Below are positions 1-10,019 of a stretch of DNA of 64,000 nt, piece by piece. The position numbers were made by a program, and so were the translations under genes. This DNA is from Adiantum capillus-veneris. Its lineage: Eukaryota > Streptophyta > Polypodiopsida > Polypodiales > Pteridaceae. Position 1 is the stretch's first letter. The number at the start of each line of letters is the position of its first letter. The stretch covers positions 167,347,740 through 167,411,739 of the forward strand of contig CM043944.1 of NCBI GenBank assembly GCA_014529385.2, in the 5' to 3' direction. The notes below the pieces were generated by a model, which ran no database searches, was not told where the DNA came from, and saw only the letters and a program-made list of their open reading frames with translations.

Positions 1-138
1 ATGCACATGTGTCACTCTTTAAGCAAGTCTTAAGAGCTGAGCAGATAACAGATTTCCATACACAATACGAGGGATTTGGTCTTACTCTAGAAGGTACGGC
101 ATTGACATGGTTTCAACCACTGAACAGGGGGATTCCAT
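1..138 (+). pseudogene. N-terminal part of E1 gag, frame-shifted from the rest
   Basis: From about base 51 the frame reads DFHTQYEGFGLTLEGTALTW, the conserved start of the plant Retrotrans_gag domain (W at the usual place). It runs into a TGA at 138-140, while the gag frame that continues at 151 opens just upstream. The switch lies at a run of five Gs (127-131), a typical site for a one-base indel. The first 50 bases are too short to place. Confidence 0.75.
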
Positions 139-150
139 GACATTGACCAT

Positions 151-2967
151 TTGCTAAGAGAGTTTGCTGAGGAATTCTCAAAACGAGGGATTAAGCACAA
201 TACGGTCTCACAAATATATGCTTTTAAACAGAGAGAACACGAAAAAGTGAAGGAAGCTTCACTTCGCTTCAAACAATACATTGAGAGATGTCCAGTACGT
301 GAACGACCACAAGATGACAGACTATCTGTTCTCTTTATTGAAGGATTGAGAAACGACACTCTCAAGAAGGACTTGCACTTGAAAGCTTGTACAAGTTTCG
401 AGCAAGTAACGAGAGAAGCATTGTACTTAGTGGATAACTGTACGGTTTATGGAGAGGTGTCAGCGGATACAGATTTTGCATCCAGTAGCTCTTCCTCCGT
501 AGCGAGCGAGACTACCACTAAAAAGAATGTTCAAACAACAACCATGCCAAATGTAGAGCAAATGATAGAAGATGCTCTAAAAAGGATGGCACCATACCAA
601 AAACCATTGCCAAAACCACTGAAATGGTGTGCTATTGAACAAAAATGGACAAACCATCCAACAGAGGAGTGCTATTACAACAAAGGGTATGTAAGGGAGC
701 GTCAGTATGCACCTCCTGCTCAATTAGCACCACCTCAGGTACATCCAGTACCTCGATACCCAACGGGAAATGTACCAGGACCTATGGGGATAGAAAGACC
801 GCAACCGGTATTGGGACAACAACCACCTTTACCAGGAGCAAGACCAGTGGGCATTAGATATGCACCAACCTTAGAGAATCAGGAAGAACAAGCCTTAGTG
901 CCTGTTCAAGCCTATTATGAAGAATCTGGTGCACACATGTCTCCAACTGTGTATTACCCACCAGAAGAACCCAAACAACCAGAACCATGGGGCATGATTG
1001 GGAATGTTGGAACACCAACAGTTACAAGTGCTTCTGATGAAGAGAGATACAATTTGGACGCAAGAACATTGATGTTCATAGCTCATGGAGGGTTAACAGG
1101 ACAAAGACCATCCTATCCACAAAGGACGAATCAAGTGGGACCAAGACCAGCACTAGGACCCTGTTACAAGTGTGGAGGTGACCATCTGATGAATGTTTGT
1201 CCACATACGGAAATCATTAGAATTAACGCTTATTGCACTGAGTGTGGGGTTACTCACTTCATTGAGGATTGTTCAAAGAATCCAAACAAAGTGCAAAAGA
1301 CGACATTGAATATGCTAGAAACTATTCCTACCAGCAGTGGGTCTGAAAATGAAACTCTGATACCAACGCAAGTTGTTACTAGAGCTCAAGCTAAGAAAAC
1401 CACTAGAGAACCTGAGAATGGAAAGTTAGCGACTGAAGTGGTTAGTCAAGGACCGCGGAGTCAGAGAAACACATGGAAAGCTAGAAAAGCACGCATGAAG
1501 TTGAGAAAAGAACGTGAAGACGCTATTCTAGCTGAGGAACTAAAGCGAACTAAAGATAGATTAGAAAAACTTGAGAGTCAAAACGGGAAACGAGAGATGA
1601 GCCCGGAAAGAACGAAACAAAAGAGTATCAAAGAAACAACGAGCTTAAGCTCAGGGGGATCAGTGCTAGTCGACAAAGTACACGAACCATTGGACGCACT
1701 GATGAGAGCTTACGAAGCTAGGTTAAAGAACAACCAAACACAAGAACAGAGGTGGATGACATACCCAAACGCGGAATTGGAAAAGCAGAGACTTGAAATG
1801 TGCCAGAGAATGATCGAGACTGCACAAGCCTTATTAGAACCACCAAGAGAAACAATGAATTGTGGAACGGAAAACCCAATTCAGCAAGAGACTATCATTT
1901 CACGGGTAGCTGAAAAGACTCCCAGTGCACAAAAGCCTGAAAATACACACAAGGATGACCGCATAGTATTGAACACAACCGATCAGGAGATAGAGAGTTT
2001 TCATCCAGTCATACAGAGGTCTTACGGAAGAGATGAGGATTACAATGAATTTTGGAAACAAGTGAGAGAGGCAAACTTTGCAAACGAGCTAAGTTGCCAA
2101 GCTAATCAGACAAATTGGGAAAAGGACATCAGGAATCCTCCCATAGTGGAATTTGAGGCAGGATCTCAAGTGGACTTGGATCTGCAATCTTACTGGGGAG
2201 ATGGGGGCTCTGTTAGAACAATGGAGAGCAAACCTCATTCACTGAATACCTTACCTTCATACTTAGGAGAGTATGAAGCAAAATCCGAGATTAGAGCACT
2301 TCCCTCACGAAGAATCTCATCAGAAAAAGTCATGGACTCGCAAGGATTGATAGAGATCTTGTCAACACCAGTGACATGCACTATCACTCTAGCTGAGCTT
2401 TTGAGGCTAAGACCACATATGTGGACCACTGTAGGAAAATGCTTGGAGAAATTTGGGATAAAAGACCCAACATCGAGACTGCAAGAGGGTATACAAGAGC
2501 TGAGCAAACCACAAAAGAACGCTAAGCCTGTACCCTTAAACAAGGTCGGAGAGTATTGCGAAGGTGAAGAGGGGAATACAACCTTACCAGTTGAATTCCA
2601 AGGAGTGAACACGATGGCAATACTAGACAGCGGAGCTGGGGTAGCCATTGCTACAAAAGAAATCTGGAAAAAATGGGGGAAACCAGCAATAAGGAAGACT
2701 AGGTTGAAACTCCAATTAGCAGATGGACACATGGAGAAACCTATGGGGTTATTAGAGAAAGTCGTAGTGACTTCTTGCGGCATTGAATACGAACATACTT
2801 TTGCTATTGTCGATTTTGGCAAGGAGAATAACTATGATATCATACTGGGAAGACCATTCATGAGACAGTTGAAAATGGTCCAGGATTGGGGCTACGATCA
2901 CATATACCTGAGAAATATGGAAACCACTACACGTGTGAACCTGAAGACCATAGCTACAAAGATGTGA
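151..2967 (+). CDS. gag: E1 gag with zinc knuckles and C-terminal retropepsin
   Basis: Structural capsid protein plus aspartic protease. The stated start is only where the open frame begins (a TTG); the true start lies upstream in the other frame. Order: the rest of the Retrotrans_gag domain (residues 1-90), a Pro/Gln-rich stretch (about 180-300), two zinc knuckles (CYKCGGDHLMNVC and CTECGVTHFIEDC) near residues 340 and 365, a long charged region likely to be coiled coil (about 410-600), and a retropepsin with active-site DSGAG at Asp826 and a later ILGRPF motif. Both knuckles have three residues, not the usual four, between the second Cys and the His (CX2CX3HX4C). An intact 938-codon frame suggests limited age. 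The protease would cut the polyprotein inside the virus-like particle. Confidence 0.9.
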   Translation: MLREFAEEFSKRGIKHNTVSQIYAFKQREHEKVKEASLRFKQYIERCPVRERPQDDRLSVLFIEGLRNDTLKKDLHLKACTSFEQVTREALYLVDNCTVYGEVSADTDFASSSSSSVASETTTKKNVQTTTMPNVEQMIEDALKRMAPYQKPLPKPLKWCAIEQKWTNHPTEECYYNKGYVRERQYAPPAQLAPPQVHPVPRYPTGNVPGPMGIERPQPVLGQQPPLPGARPVGIRYAPTLENQEEQALVPVQAYYEESGAHMSPTVYYPPEEPKQPEPWGMIGNVGTPTVTSASDEERYNLDARTLMFIAHGGLTGQRPSYPQRTNQVGPRPALGPCYKCGGDHLMNVCPHTEIIRINAYCTECGVTHFIEDCSKNPNKVQKTTLNMLETIPTSSGSENETLIPTQVVTRAQAKKTTREPENGKLATEVVSQGPRSQRNTWKARKARMKLRKEREDAILAEELKRTKDRLEKLESQNGKREMSPERTKQKSIKETTSLSSGGSVLVDKVHEPLDALMRAYEARLKNNQTQEQRWMTYPNAELEKQRLEMCQRMIETAQALLEPPRETMNCGTENPIQQETIISRVAEKTPSAQKPENTHKDDRIVLNTTDQEIESFHPVIQRSYGRDEDYNEFWKQVREANFANELSCQANQTNWEKDIRNPPIVEFEAGSQVDLDLQSYWGDGGSVRTMESKPHSLNTLPSYLGEYEAKSEIRALPSRRISSEKVMDSQGLIEILSTPVTCTITLAELLRLRPHMWTTVGKCLEKFGIKDPTSRLQEGIQELSKPQKNAKPVPLNKVGEYCEGEEGNTTLPVEFQGVNTMAILDSGAGVAIATKEIWKKWGKPAIRKTRLKLQLADGHMEKPMGLLEKVVVTSCGIEYEHTFAIVDFGKENNYDIILGRPFMRQLKMVQDWGYDHIYLRNMETTTRVNLKTIATKM

Positions 2968-3539
2968 ACCGAACACCGGTAGAGGAGTTTGATTCAGCTA
3001 CTTTGGCGGGATCCGAATTTCCAGCTTGGTTAGGTAAGCCCAAGGAGTTATGGATGTGTGGAGCCTCGAAATGTGGAAGTCTGAGGCGAGAAGAATATGT
3101 TTTAGAAAGGGCTATCGAAGACGAAACTTATATAGGAGAACCCTTTCCAGAGGACACGCTTGAACCATTAGAATGGACACACATTCTAGCAACCCTAGAT
3201 GTTTGTGCAATTCCGGATGGTCCCACAACGAAATTTTGCGACAAGGACGGGTACGACGTGGTTCCGTACTTCATGTTGAGAACTGTACTCGAAAAAGAAA
3301 CTGAAAAGAACGATACACTGGAAAAGGAAGATGAAGAAGAGGTGTTTCACGACATTCCCGATCATCCAGAGTGGGGAAATGAAGCAGACAACGAGTCAAC
3401 GGACAATTCAAGCGGAAACGAAGAAACTATAACGGATGTCCGATTTTATGATTTTCCGAACCAAACTAAACAACGCCAGAAACGCTATAGAGCAAAGAGA
3501 AAAACAAAGGGGTTAGAACCAATCCGATGCCTAGAATAA
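2886..3539 (+). CDS. E1 linker region between protease and RT
   Basis: No enzyme domain recognised. Acidic in the second half, then a basic tail (KQRQKRYRAKRK near the end). It overlaps the end of gag-protease by 82 bases in another frame; the functional join is probably near 2960. The stretch WTHILATLDV matches WVHLAATIDT in the linker of E3 at the same place after its protease, so this is a conserved part of the polyprotein rather than random sequence. Its stop at 3537-3539 overlaps the ATG (3527) of the RT frame. Whether the frame changes are programmed or decay is not decidable here. Confidence 0.7.
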   Translation: MGLRSHIPEKYGNHYTCEPEDHSYKDVNRTPVEEFDSATLAGSEFPAWLGKPKELWMCGASKCGSLRREEYVLERAIEDETYIGEPFPEDTLEPLEWTHILATLDVCAIPDGPTTKFCDKDGYDVVPYFMLRTVLEKETEKNDTLEKEDEEEVFHDIPDHPEWGNEADNESTDNSSGNEETITDVRFYDFPNQTKQRQKRYRAKRKTKGLEPIRCLE

Positions 3540-5509
3540 GAGGAAAAAATCAATTCCTAATGCTAGTAAAGGCGGAAGATTGTGTTAAGGACAAGATTTC
3601 TGGAAGAATGAGAGGCAATGATCAAAAGAGCTTACGAAAAGACAAAAGAAGCTCAAGAAATCAAGTTCAAAGGAATGAAACGAAAACTGAAACAGAAAAA
3701 TCAGAAAAGAACAAGCGCAACAGAGAACACACGGAGTCCAAGTTAGAACGTAGAAACAAGTACAGAGAGCTCAAGAAAACTCTGAAAGAAGTTTGGACGA
3801 CAGAAATTGAGAGTGGAGAGGACGAAAACGCCAAAATCAAGGAAAACATGGATGTTCCCTCTCACTACAGGAAATTCACAATAGAGGATAGGAAGGTGGT
3901 ATTAACCCAACCTATTCGAGAGAGAAGGGAGAACGAATCTTATGACGGACCGGAGGATGCAAAAAAAGTTGATTTAGCAGCTCCAGGTGAGACACCTAGA
4001 CCGGTGTACATAGCCACAGATTTGTCTCCAGGCGAGGAAGAGAGACTTTTGAGTCTTCTCAGAGAGTACAGGGATGTGTTTGCATGGTCTTATAAGGACT
4101 TAAAGGGAGTTGACCCATCGATATGCCAACACACAATCCCACTAAAACAAGACGCAAAGCCTAGCAGACAGAGACCATACACATATAATGATACGTTTGC
4201 TAAGCGAATCAAAGAAGAGATAGATAAGCTAATGGAAGCTGAATTCATATACGAGATTGAACACACCGATTGGGTATCTCCGATTGTGGTGGTACCCAAG
4301 AAGAACGGAAAACTCCGAGTGTGTGTCAACTTAAAGAAAGTGAATGCTGCAACAATCAGGGACAATTATCCCCTGCCGATAACTGATCATGTTCTAGAGC
4401 GTGTATCAGGGAAAACAACATACTCCTTTCTTGATGGTTTTTCAGGATATAACCAGCTAGCCATAGCACCGGAAGATCAACATAAAACAGCTTTTGCAAC
4501 GGAGTGGGGAATTTATGCTTATCGGGTTATGCCTTTTGGTCTAACCAATGCTCCCGCAACCTTCCAGAGGCTGATGACGCATGCTTTCAAAGAATACTTA
4601 AGGTTGTTTCTAGAAATATACATGGATGACTTATGTGTACATTCTCTTCTGAGAGATGAGCATCTAGAACACCTAAGAAAAGTATTTGAGAAATGTAGGA
4701 CATATCGCATTTGTCTCAATCCTGAGAAATGTGTGTTTATGGTCCGACAGGGCAGAATTCTGGGACATATTGTCTCACAAAACGGAATATCCACGGATTT
4801 AGAGAAGATAAAAGTTATAGTGGATATGCCTAGACCAACCAATGCGAAACAAGTACAGAGCTTTATGGGACATTGCGGATATTATAGACGATTCATTTAC
4901 ATGTACGCTATAATAGGCCAACCACTTTACAGGCTAATAGTGAACTTTGAATGGACAGAGGAGTGTGAGGAATCATTCAAGAAATTGAAAGAGGCACTCA
5001 TTACTGCTCCAGTCTTGAAATCACCAGATTGGGAGAAGATATTCCATGTGCATATAGATGCTTCGGCATATGCAATAGGATGCATTCTGGCTCAGCCAGA
5101 AGAAGGAAACATGGATTTTCCTATCTGTTACGCCAGTCGACAGCTCAACAATGCAGAGAAGAATTACACCACAACAGAGCGAGAAGGATTAGGAATGATA
5201 TATGCTGTGAAGAAATTTCGGCATTATCTTCTAGCCAACAAGTTTGTGTTTTTTACGGATCACCAAGCCTTGCTCTACCTAGTGAATAAACCATGCAATA
5301 CCGGGAGAATAGTGAGATGGTTCATTATCTTACTGGAATTCGACTTCACGGTAGTAGTAAAGAAAGGAAAAACACATCTTAGAGCTGATCATCTTTCGCG
5401 ATTGACGAATGGAGAAGACCCTATAGGAGTAGATGACGACATGCCAGACGCGTACTTGTTCAACATAGAAATGATACCGAAGTGGTCTCAAAATGTCGTT
5501 ACCTATTAA
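3527..5509 (+). CDS. pol: E1 reverse transcriptase and RNase H
   Basis: Copies element RNA into cDNA and removes the RNA strand. A basic N-terminal region (residues 1-110) leads into the RT. Motifs: VVVPKKNGKLRVCVN in the fingers (the usual VD is VN), the first palm Asp303 in FLDGFSG, FGLTNAPATFQ, and catalytic YMDDL (Asp367, Asp368). RNase H carries Asp511 (HIDAS), Glu551 (TTEREGL), Asp578 (FTDHQA) and Asp621 (ADHLSR), a complete DEDD set. The protein is therefore plausibly catalytically competent. Its end overlaps the integrase frame by 28 bases; in most Ty3 elements the two are one frame, so one indel probably separates them. Confidence 0.95.
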   Translation: MPRIRGKNQFLMLVKAEDCVKDKISGRMRGNDQKSLRKDKRSSRNQVQRNETKTETEKSEKNKRNREHTESKLERRNKYRELKKTLKEVWTTEIESGEDENAKIKENMDVPSHYRKFTIEDRKVVLTQPIRERRENESYDGPEDAKKVDLAAPGETPRPVYIATDLSPGEEERLLSLLREYRDVFAWSYKDLKGVDPSICQHTIPLKQDAKPSRQRPYTYNDTFAKRIKEEIDKLMEAEFIYEIEHTDWVSPIVVVPKKNGKLRVCVNLKKVNAATIRDNYPLPITDHVLERVSGKTTYSFLDGFSGYNQLAIAPEDQHKTAFATEWGIYAYRVMPFGLTNAPATFQRLMTHAFKEYLRLFLEIYMDDLCVHSLLRDEHLEHLRKVFEKCRTYRICLNPEKCVFMVRQGRILGHIVSQNGISTDLEKIKVIVDMPRPTNAKQVQSFMGHCGYYRRFIYMYAIIGQPLYRLIVNFEWTEECEESFKKLKEALITAPVLKSPDWEKIFHVHIDASAYAIGCILAQPEEGNMDFPICYASRQLNNAEKNYTTTEREGLGMIYAVKKFRHYLLANKFVFFTDHQALLYLVNKPCNTGRIVRWFIILLEFDFTVVVKKGKTHLRADHLSRLTNGEDPIGVDDDMPDAYLFNIEMIPKWSQNVVTY

Positions 5510-8382
5510 CCTATGGAGGAGAGTTCGATAGAAGAGAATACAACCAGAAACATATTGCTATTCAGCAATCCAAGAATCTTCAATTGGTTGCAGGAAGGTT
5601 GTATCAATTGGGAAATGATCATGTTTTACGACTATGCATCAATCCTGAGGAATATAATATATATCTGCGCGAAGCACATGTTCAGGAATGTGCATTTCAT
5701 TGTTCAAGAAGGAACACATATAGGAATTTGTTACAATTGGGAGTCTATTGGCCAGGAATGAAAGAAAGCGTACATGAATATGTCACTGTATGTATTGTAT
5801 GTTCATCAAAACCGCCAGCAGAGTATTCGACATTATATCAGATAATGATCGCTCCGGAATGGAGTCAGTATATTGTTGAATATCTCACAAATAGAACTTT
5901 CCCAGAAGGAACGTCAAAAGCTCGTCAGAAATCTGTAGAGACAGAAGCTAGAGATTACGCTTTAATAGGAGATCAACTCTATAAGAGAGGTAAAGACAAC
6001 CAGCTTAGGATTTGCGCATCAGAGTCTGAGTATGTGATAATCCTGGAGCAAGCTCATGGAGGAGTAGGTGGAGGCCATTTCTCAGGTGATAAGACAACAA
6101 AACTTGTCTTAGCCGCAGGAATATGGTGGCCAACATTACATATGGACGCTGAGGAATACGTTAAACGGTGTGATGACTGTCAGCGGACCAAAGTACCACT
6201 TAAAAGAGATGATATGCCGCTTAGACCAATGATGGGGGCAAGAGCTTTTGCAAAATGGGGGATTGATTATGTCGGACCCATTTCACCTCCTGCATATAAG
6301 ACTCATGCACAATACATCGTTGTGGCTACAGACTATCTAACAAAGTGGGTCGAAGCAAAGGCAACTCAAAAAGCAGATGCCAGGACCACGGCACAATTTC
6401 TATATGAATACGTCTTTGTACGATATGGATTGCCAATAGAAATTGTGAGTGATCGAGGCACACATTTTATAAATGAAGTGATAGAGATCCTTCTAGATGA
6501 ATTCATGGTAATCCATAGGAAATCAGCCCCGTATCATCCACAAGCAAACGGACAAGCTGAAGCAACAAACAAAACCATATGCACGGTCCTTACGAAGATT
6601 GTATCTGAGTCGAGAACTGACTGGGACCAGAAGTTGCATTCAACATTATGGGCATATAGGGTAGCATATAAAACATCAATAGGAACGACCCCATATAACA
6701 TGGTTTTTGGGCTAAATGCTATCTTACCAATAGAATTCTTGATTTCAACCTTAAGGGTGGCTAAGGATCTAGAGTGGACAGGGCACGAGCTTTCTGATAG
6801 AATAGATGACCTGGAAAAGCTAGACGAGCTTCGCCTAAAAGCAGTAGCTTCTATCTACGCTCAAAAAAGGCGACAAAAGGAATTTTTTGATAAGCATGTG
6901 CGGACTAAAGAGTTTAAGGTTGGGGACTATGTCCTAGTTTACACTCTGAAACAGCATGCTAAGAAGCTTAAAAAGCGAGGGATGGGACCTCTGGTGATTA
7001 AAGATCTATCACCAAGTGGAGCCGTCAAGCTTGCTACATTAGACGGAGAAGAAATGCCCAATTGGATTAGTGGATGCAGAGTGAAAAAGTATCTTTTGCC
7101 GCTAACCCAAGACATGCTTCTCAAAATACATCAAGAAAAGCTGCGTGTCCAGAAAAAGAAAAAGATTGTGGAGGAAGCGCAAGCCGAGGCGAAGGAAAGA
7201 ATGGAGAAAAGAAGACTACTGCGTCAGAAACAGCGCAATGAAGGAGCAATACGAATAAACGCAGTCAGTATAACAGAAATGGATAATGACAAAGAAGAAC
7301 CCATCATTGAATGCAAAGTAGGAACCAACCAAATCAAAGCCAGAGCACTATTGGATTCAGGAGCTCAAACTAACCTACTTTCACTCAGTTTGTATAGACA
7401 ATTGACAAATGACACTAAATTACAAACTGCCAAGCAAGAGTTAAAGAGTTACTCTGAGAATTCAATCAAAACTGTCGGATGCACAGTTTTACATATACAG
7501 ATTAACCAGTATGTGTATCCTCATATGTTTTACGTGGTTGAAGACCAAGCTACACAACATCCATTATTGCTAGGACAACCATGGCAGAAGCAATACAATG
7601 CAATGATTGACTGGAGTTCTAAATCAGTGCTTATCAAATACGAAGGTGAAAGTCAATCAGTTAAGTTCACCAAAGGAGCAGAGCCAACTCCAAAGGAAGA
7701 ATCCAAGAACAAAGGTAAACAACAACCAGAGAAAAAGAAGAAGCAATGGCAACCAAAAGTTTCTATACAACTGGATTGCTCTTCGACGAGGAACTCTCAA
7801 CATTGGATAAGGAAGACAAGCAATAATATAACAGCTCAACCTTGGGAAAAAACGGAGTCAAAGTTGGTATGGAGACCAAAAAAGGTTGTGCCAGAGAACA
7901 CAAAGGTGGAAAACAGAGTCTTCAATACCAGACAACAGAGTGATTCCAGACAATCAAGGACAGTGAAACAGATCTGGATTCCAAAGAAGTTCATGACGGC
8001 ACAAAGCTATAGCAAGCAAATTTGGATCCCAAGGATTTGTAAACAGGAACTCCCTTCAGTACAATCAACGGAAACTCCTAGGTATTTCAAGGCGAGGAAA
8101 TCAACACAAAGAACAAAGCAGGTTTGGGTCGCAAAGAGTTTGTGGCAAGCACAAGCGAAGCGGAAGCAGATTTGGATTGTGAAAAAGAACAACAAGGTAA
8201 AGAAGAATCCATCTACTGATTCTACTACCGAAGTGCCAAAACCAACCCAAAACCCGACCACCAATCCTTCAATCAAACAAAGAGCAGCTTTATTGGAAAG
8301 ACTGTTGTATCATCGCTCTACAATTGCATTGGGAACTTATGACCAAAACAACTACAATGCTTCGCCCACAGACACTTCATAG
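5482..8382 (+). CDS. pol: E1 integrase with doubled zinc module, second protease-like domain and W-P-K tail
   Basis: Inserts cDNA into the genome. Two H2C2 zinc modules are in tandem: His66-His73-Cys104-Cys107 and His192-His199-Cys230-Cys233, with identical spacing and a 126-residue period. The DDE core follows: Asp262 (GIDYVG), Asp324 (VSDRG) and Glu360, with 35 residues between the last two as expected. After a C-terminal domain (VGDYVLVY region near residue 482) and a basic helix comes a retropepsin-like domain: LLDSGAQTNLLS with Asp625 and LLLGQPW about 70 residues later. The tail (about residues 790-905) repeats W-[IV]-[PVA]-K: KQIWIPKK, KQIWIPR, KQVWVAK, KQIWIVK. At 966 codons it is far longer than a bare integrase. 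The start shown is only where the frame opens. Confidence 0.93.
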   Translation: MVSKCRYLLTYGGEFDRREYNQKHIAIQQSKNLQLVAGRLYQLGNDHVLRLCINPEEYNIYLREAHVQECAFHCSRRNTYRNLLQLGVYWPGMKESVHEYVTVCIVCSSKPPAEYSTLYQIMIAPEWSQYIVEYLTNRTFPEGTSKARQKSVETEARDYALIGDQLYKRGKDNQLRICASESEYVIILEQAHGGVGGGHFSGDKTTKLVLAAGIWWPTLHMDAEEYVKRCDDCQRTKVPLKRDDMPLRPMMGARAFAKWGIDYVGPISPPAYKTHAQYIVVATDYLTKWVEAKATQKADARTTAQFLYEYVFVRYGLPIEIVSDRGTHFINEVIEILLDEFMVIHRKSAPYHPQANGQAEATNKTICTVLTKIVSESRTDWDQKLHSTLWAYRVAYKTSIGTTPYNMVFGLNAILPIEFLISTLRVAKDLEWTGHELSDRIDDLEKLDELRLKAVASIYAQKRRQKEFFDKHVRTKEFKVGDYVLVYTLKQHAKKLKKRGMGPLVIKDLSPSGAVKLATLDGEEMPNWISGCRVKKYLLPLTQDMLLKIHQEKLRVQKKKKIVEEAQAEAKERMEKRRLLRQKQRNEGAIRINAVSITEMDNDKEEPIIECKVGTNQIKARALLDSGAQTNLLSLSLYRQLTNDTKLQTAKQELKSYSENSIKTVGCTVLHIQINQYVYPHMFYVVEDQATQHPLLLGQPWQKQYNAMIDWSSKSVLIKYEGESQSVKFTKGAEPTPKEESKNKGKQQPEKKKKQWQPKVSIQLDCSSTRNSQHWIRKTSNNITAQPWEKTESKLVWRPKKVVPENTKVENRVFNTRQQSDSRQSRTVKQIWIPKKFMTAQSYSKQIWIPRICKQELPSVQSTETPRYFKARKSTQRTKQVWVAKSLWQAQAKRKQIWIVKKNNKVKKNPSTDSTTEVPKPTQNPTTNPSIKQRAALLERLLYHRSTIALGTYDQNNYNASPTDTS

Positions 8383-8403
8383 TCGTCCGGGAGGACTCAG
8401 ACT

Positions 8404-8417
8404 AGGAGGGGGGGAGG
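8404..8417 (+). other. Internal polypurine tract after pol
   Basis: A purine run with eight consecutive Gs lies 22 bases after the pol stop, followed by a small direct repeat (GTATACAG twice). It looks like the polypurine tract that primes plus-strand DNA but is 6 kb from the 3' LTR. Extra tracts between pol and a downstream ORF are known in some plant LTR elements. Priming activity is an inference. Confidence 0.45.
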
Positions 8418-9990
8418 TATACAGGTATACAGGAGCTACAAAGCAGCTACAAGCGAAAAAAACAAAAAACAAAGAAAAACAAAAATTATATTACAAGGGC
8501 AGTGTCTTACATGATTTTGCAATTTTTATGTTTGATTGCGGATATTGATAATATTTATGCCCTTATATACCTTGTTTTGCAACAAGAAGAGATCAAATGA
8601 TGAATTTGGGTCTCTAGACGTGTAAATATCACTAAATAAGAGTGTTTTTGGAGCTAAAAAGTGGTAATCCAAGTCCAGAAATCACAAATAAGTGTATATT
8701 CATATACACAGGGTTACCAGCTATTTATTGTGTATGTTTGGAATTTTTTGGCTTCAATTTGCTATTTTCCTTTATTTTTTATGATTTTCTTAATAAAAGT
8801 AAAAGAAAAATAAAAAAGCAGGTGAAACGAGATCAGAAAAAAGAAAAGAATAGACGGTGATGATCCTAATGACAAGGGCAACCCATGGTAAAAATTGGGT
8901 ACAATTCGGGAAAAGTTGCGGAAAGCCCGAAATGACAGAATTTTGGCAAAGTGGACAGATTTCTCAGAAAAGGTCAAACGGAGTCCAAATTGAGAAATTT
9001 CAAATCCTAAAGTGCATTTCACGACGAGATAGGAGCACATGTCAAATTTGGTAACAAGTGATCCGGGAAGTCCGAAGTTAAGTATTTTTCACTTCACTTT
9101 CAAGCTCATTTCCACTATTACCTTCTTGGAGAGAGCAAAGAGCACACAGGAGCATCCAACCTTCTACAGCCTTCTACGACTGCTACGAGAGCTCAGAGGA
9201 CACCAGACATGAGAGGTAGACTCGTTGCCATAAGCTTTTGATGCTTATCATTAACTTTTGTCGCGAAAACTGACCAAAACCAAGAAACAAGAGCAGACGG
9301 GGAATGGGTAGAATGCTAGGTAGTGGCACAACCGCCTAACCAAACCTTGCAAGAACTTATAGGTGGGTTACCCTAGTATAGAAGATGGGTTTCTAACACT
9401 CAAAGCTCGAGAAAGAACGACTGGAAAAACCCTAGGTCAACAGAGCCTGCAAGAGGCAAACAGGAAAAAGTTGTCGAAACGACACAAAACTTCTCAGGAA
9501 GCTTAACAACATCGAGGGCAATGCAACCATGGAGTATCTCCAGGTTTGGACCACCAAAAGTAGGTCGGAACAACCGATTCGGCGCGGACACACAAAGCGT
9601 CATTTTGGCATAACGGCTGAAATTGACGACCGAATGAAATGAAACTTCACAAGCAGCTTCAAATAACATGGATGACTTATGTTTGCAAGCAAAACCCAAA
9701 AGAAAGCTGATTCACTTACCGATGGTGAAAAAGACGCTTTCGGGCAACCAAAGGGAGAAAGATGGAGAACGGGGAGCCAAAGTCAAGTTCAACCAAATAG
9801 ATGGCTTCACAACATATCCAATGAGCTGGAAATGCAACTCTCGAGAAGAAAAGTTGAAGAAATTCAACTCCAAGGCAAAAAGACGACTTCGGAGACTGAA
9901 ATGCCTATAAGGGGGCTTTTTAGCTAAACTGATGACTTTTTAAGTTGAAAACTAGTTAGCAGGGCTTAGGGCACTAGCACAAAGCATTCT
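8418..9990 (+). other. E1 spacer, no recognised gene
   Basis: AT-rich and A-rich near 8460-8500 and 8760-8860. Short open frames only. One of 80 codons at 9668-9910 is Lys/Arg-rich (KPKRKLIHL...KAKRRLRRLK) and cannot be assigned. The stretch could hold an intron or leader for the downstream ORF, but I see no clear splice pair. Confidence 0.5.
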
Positions 9991-10019
9991 TTGCACAAAA
10001 AGACCAACATTTCAAGAAA

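Noticed and set aside
2235-2822. Minus-strand 195-codon ORF opposite E1 gag
   Set aside because: Shadow of the gag-protease coding strand; no protein pattern of its own.
2886-2967. Programmed frameshift between protease and linker, suggested by overlapping frames in both E1 and E3
   Set aside because: The frame change falls at different places: near the end of the gag frame in E1, about 28 codons earlier in E3. Independent indels explain it better.
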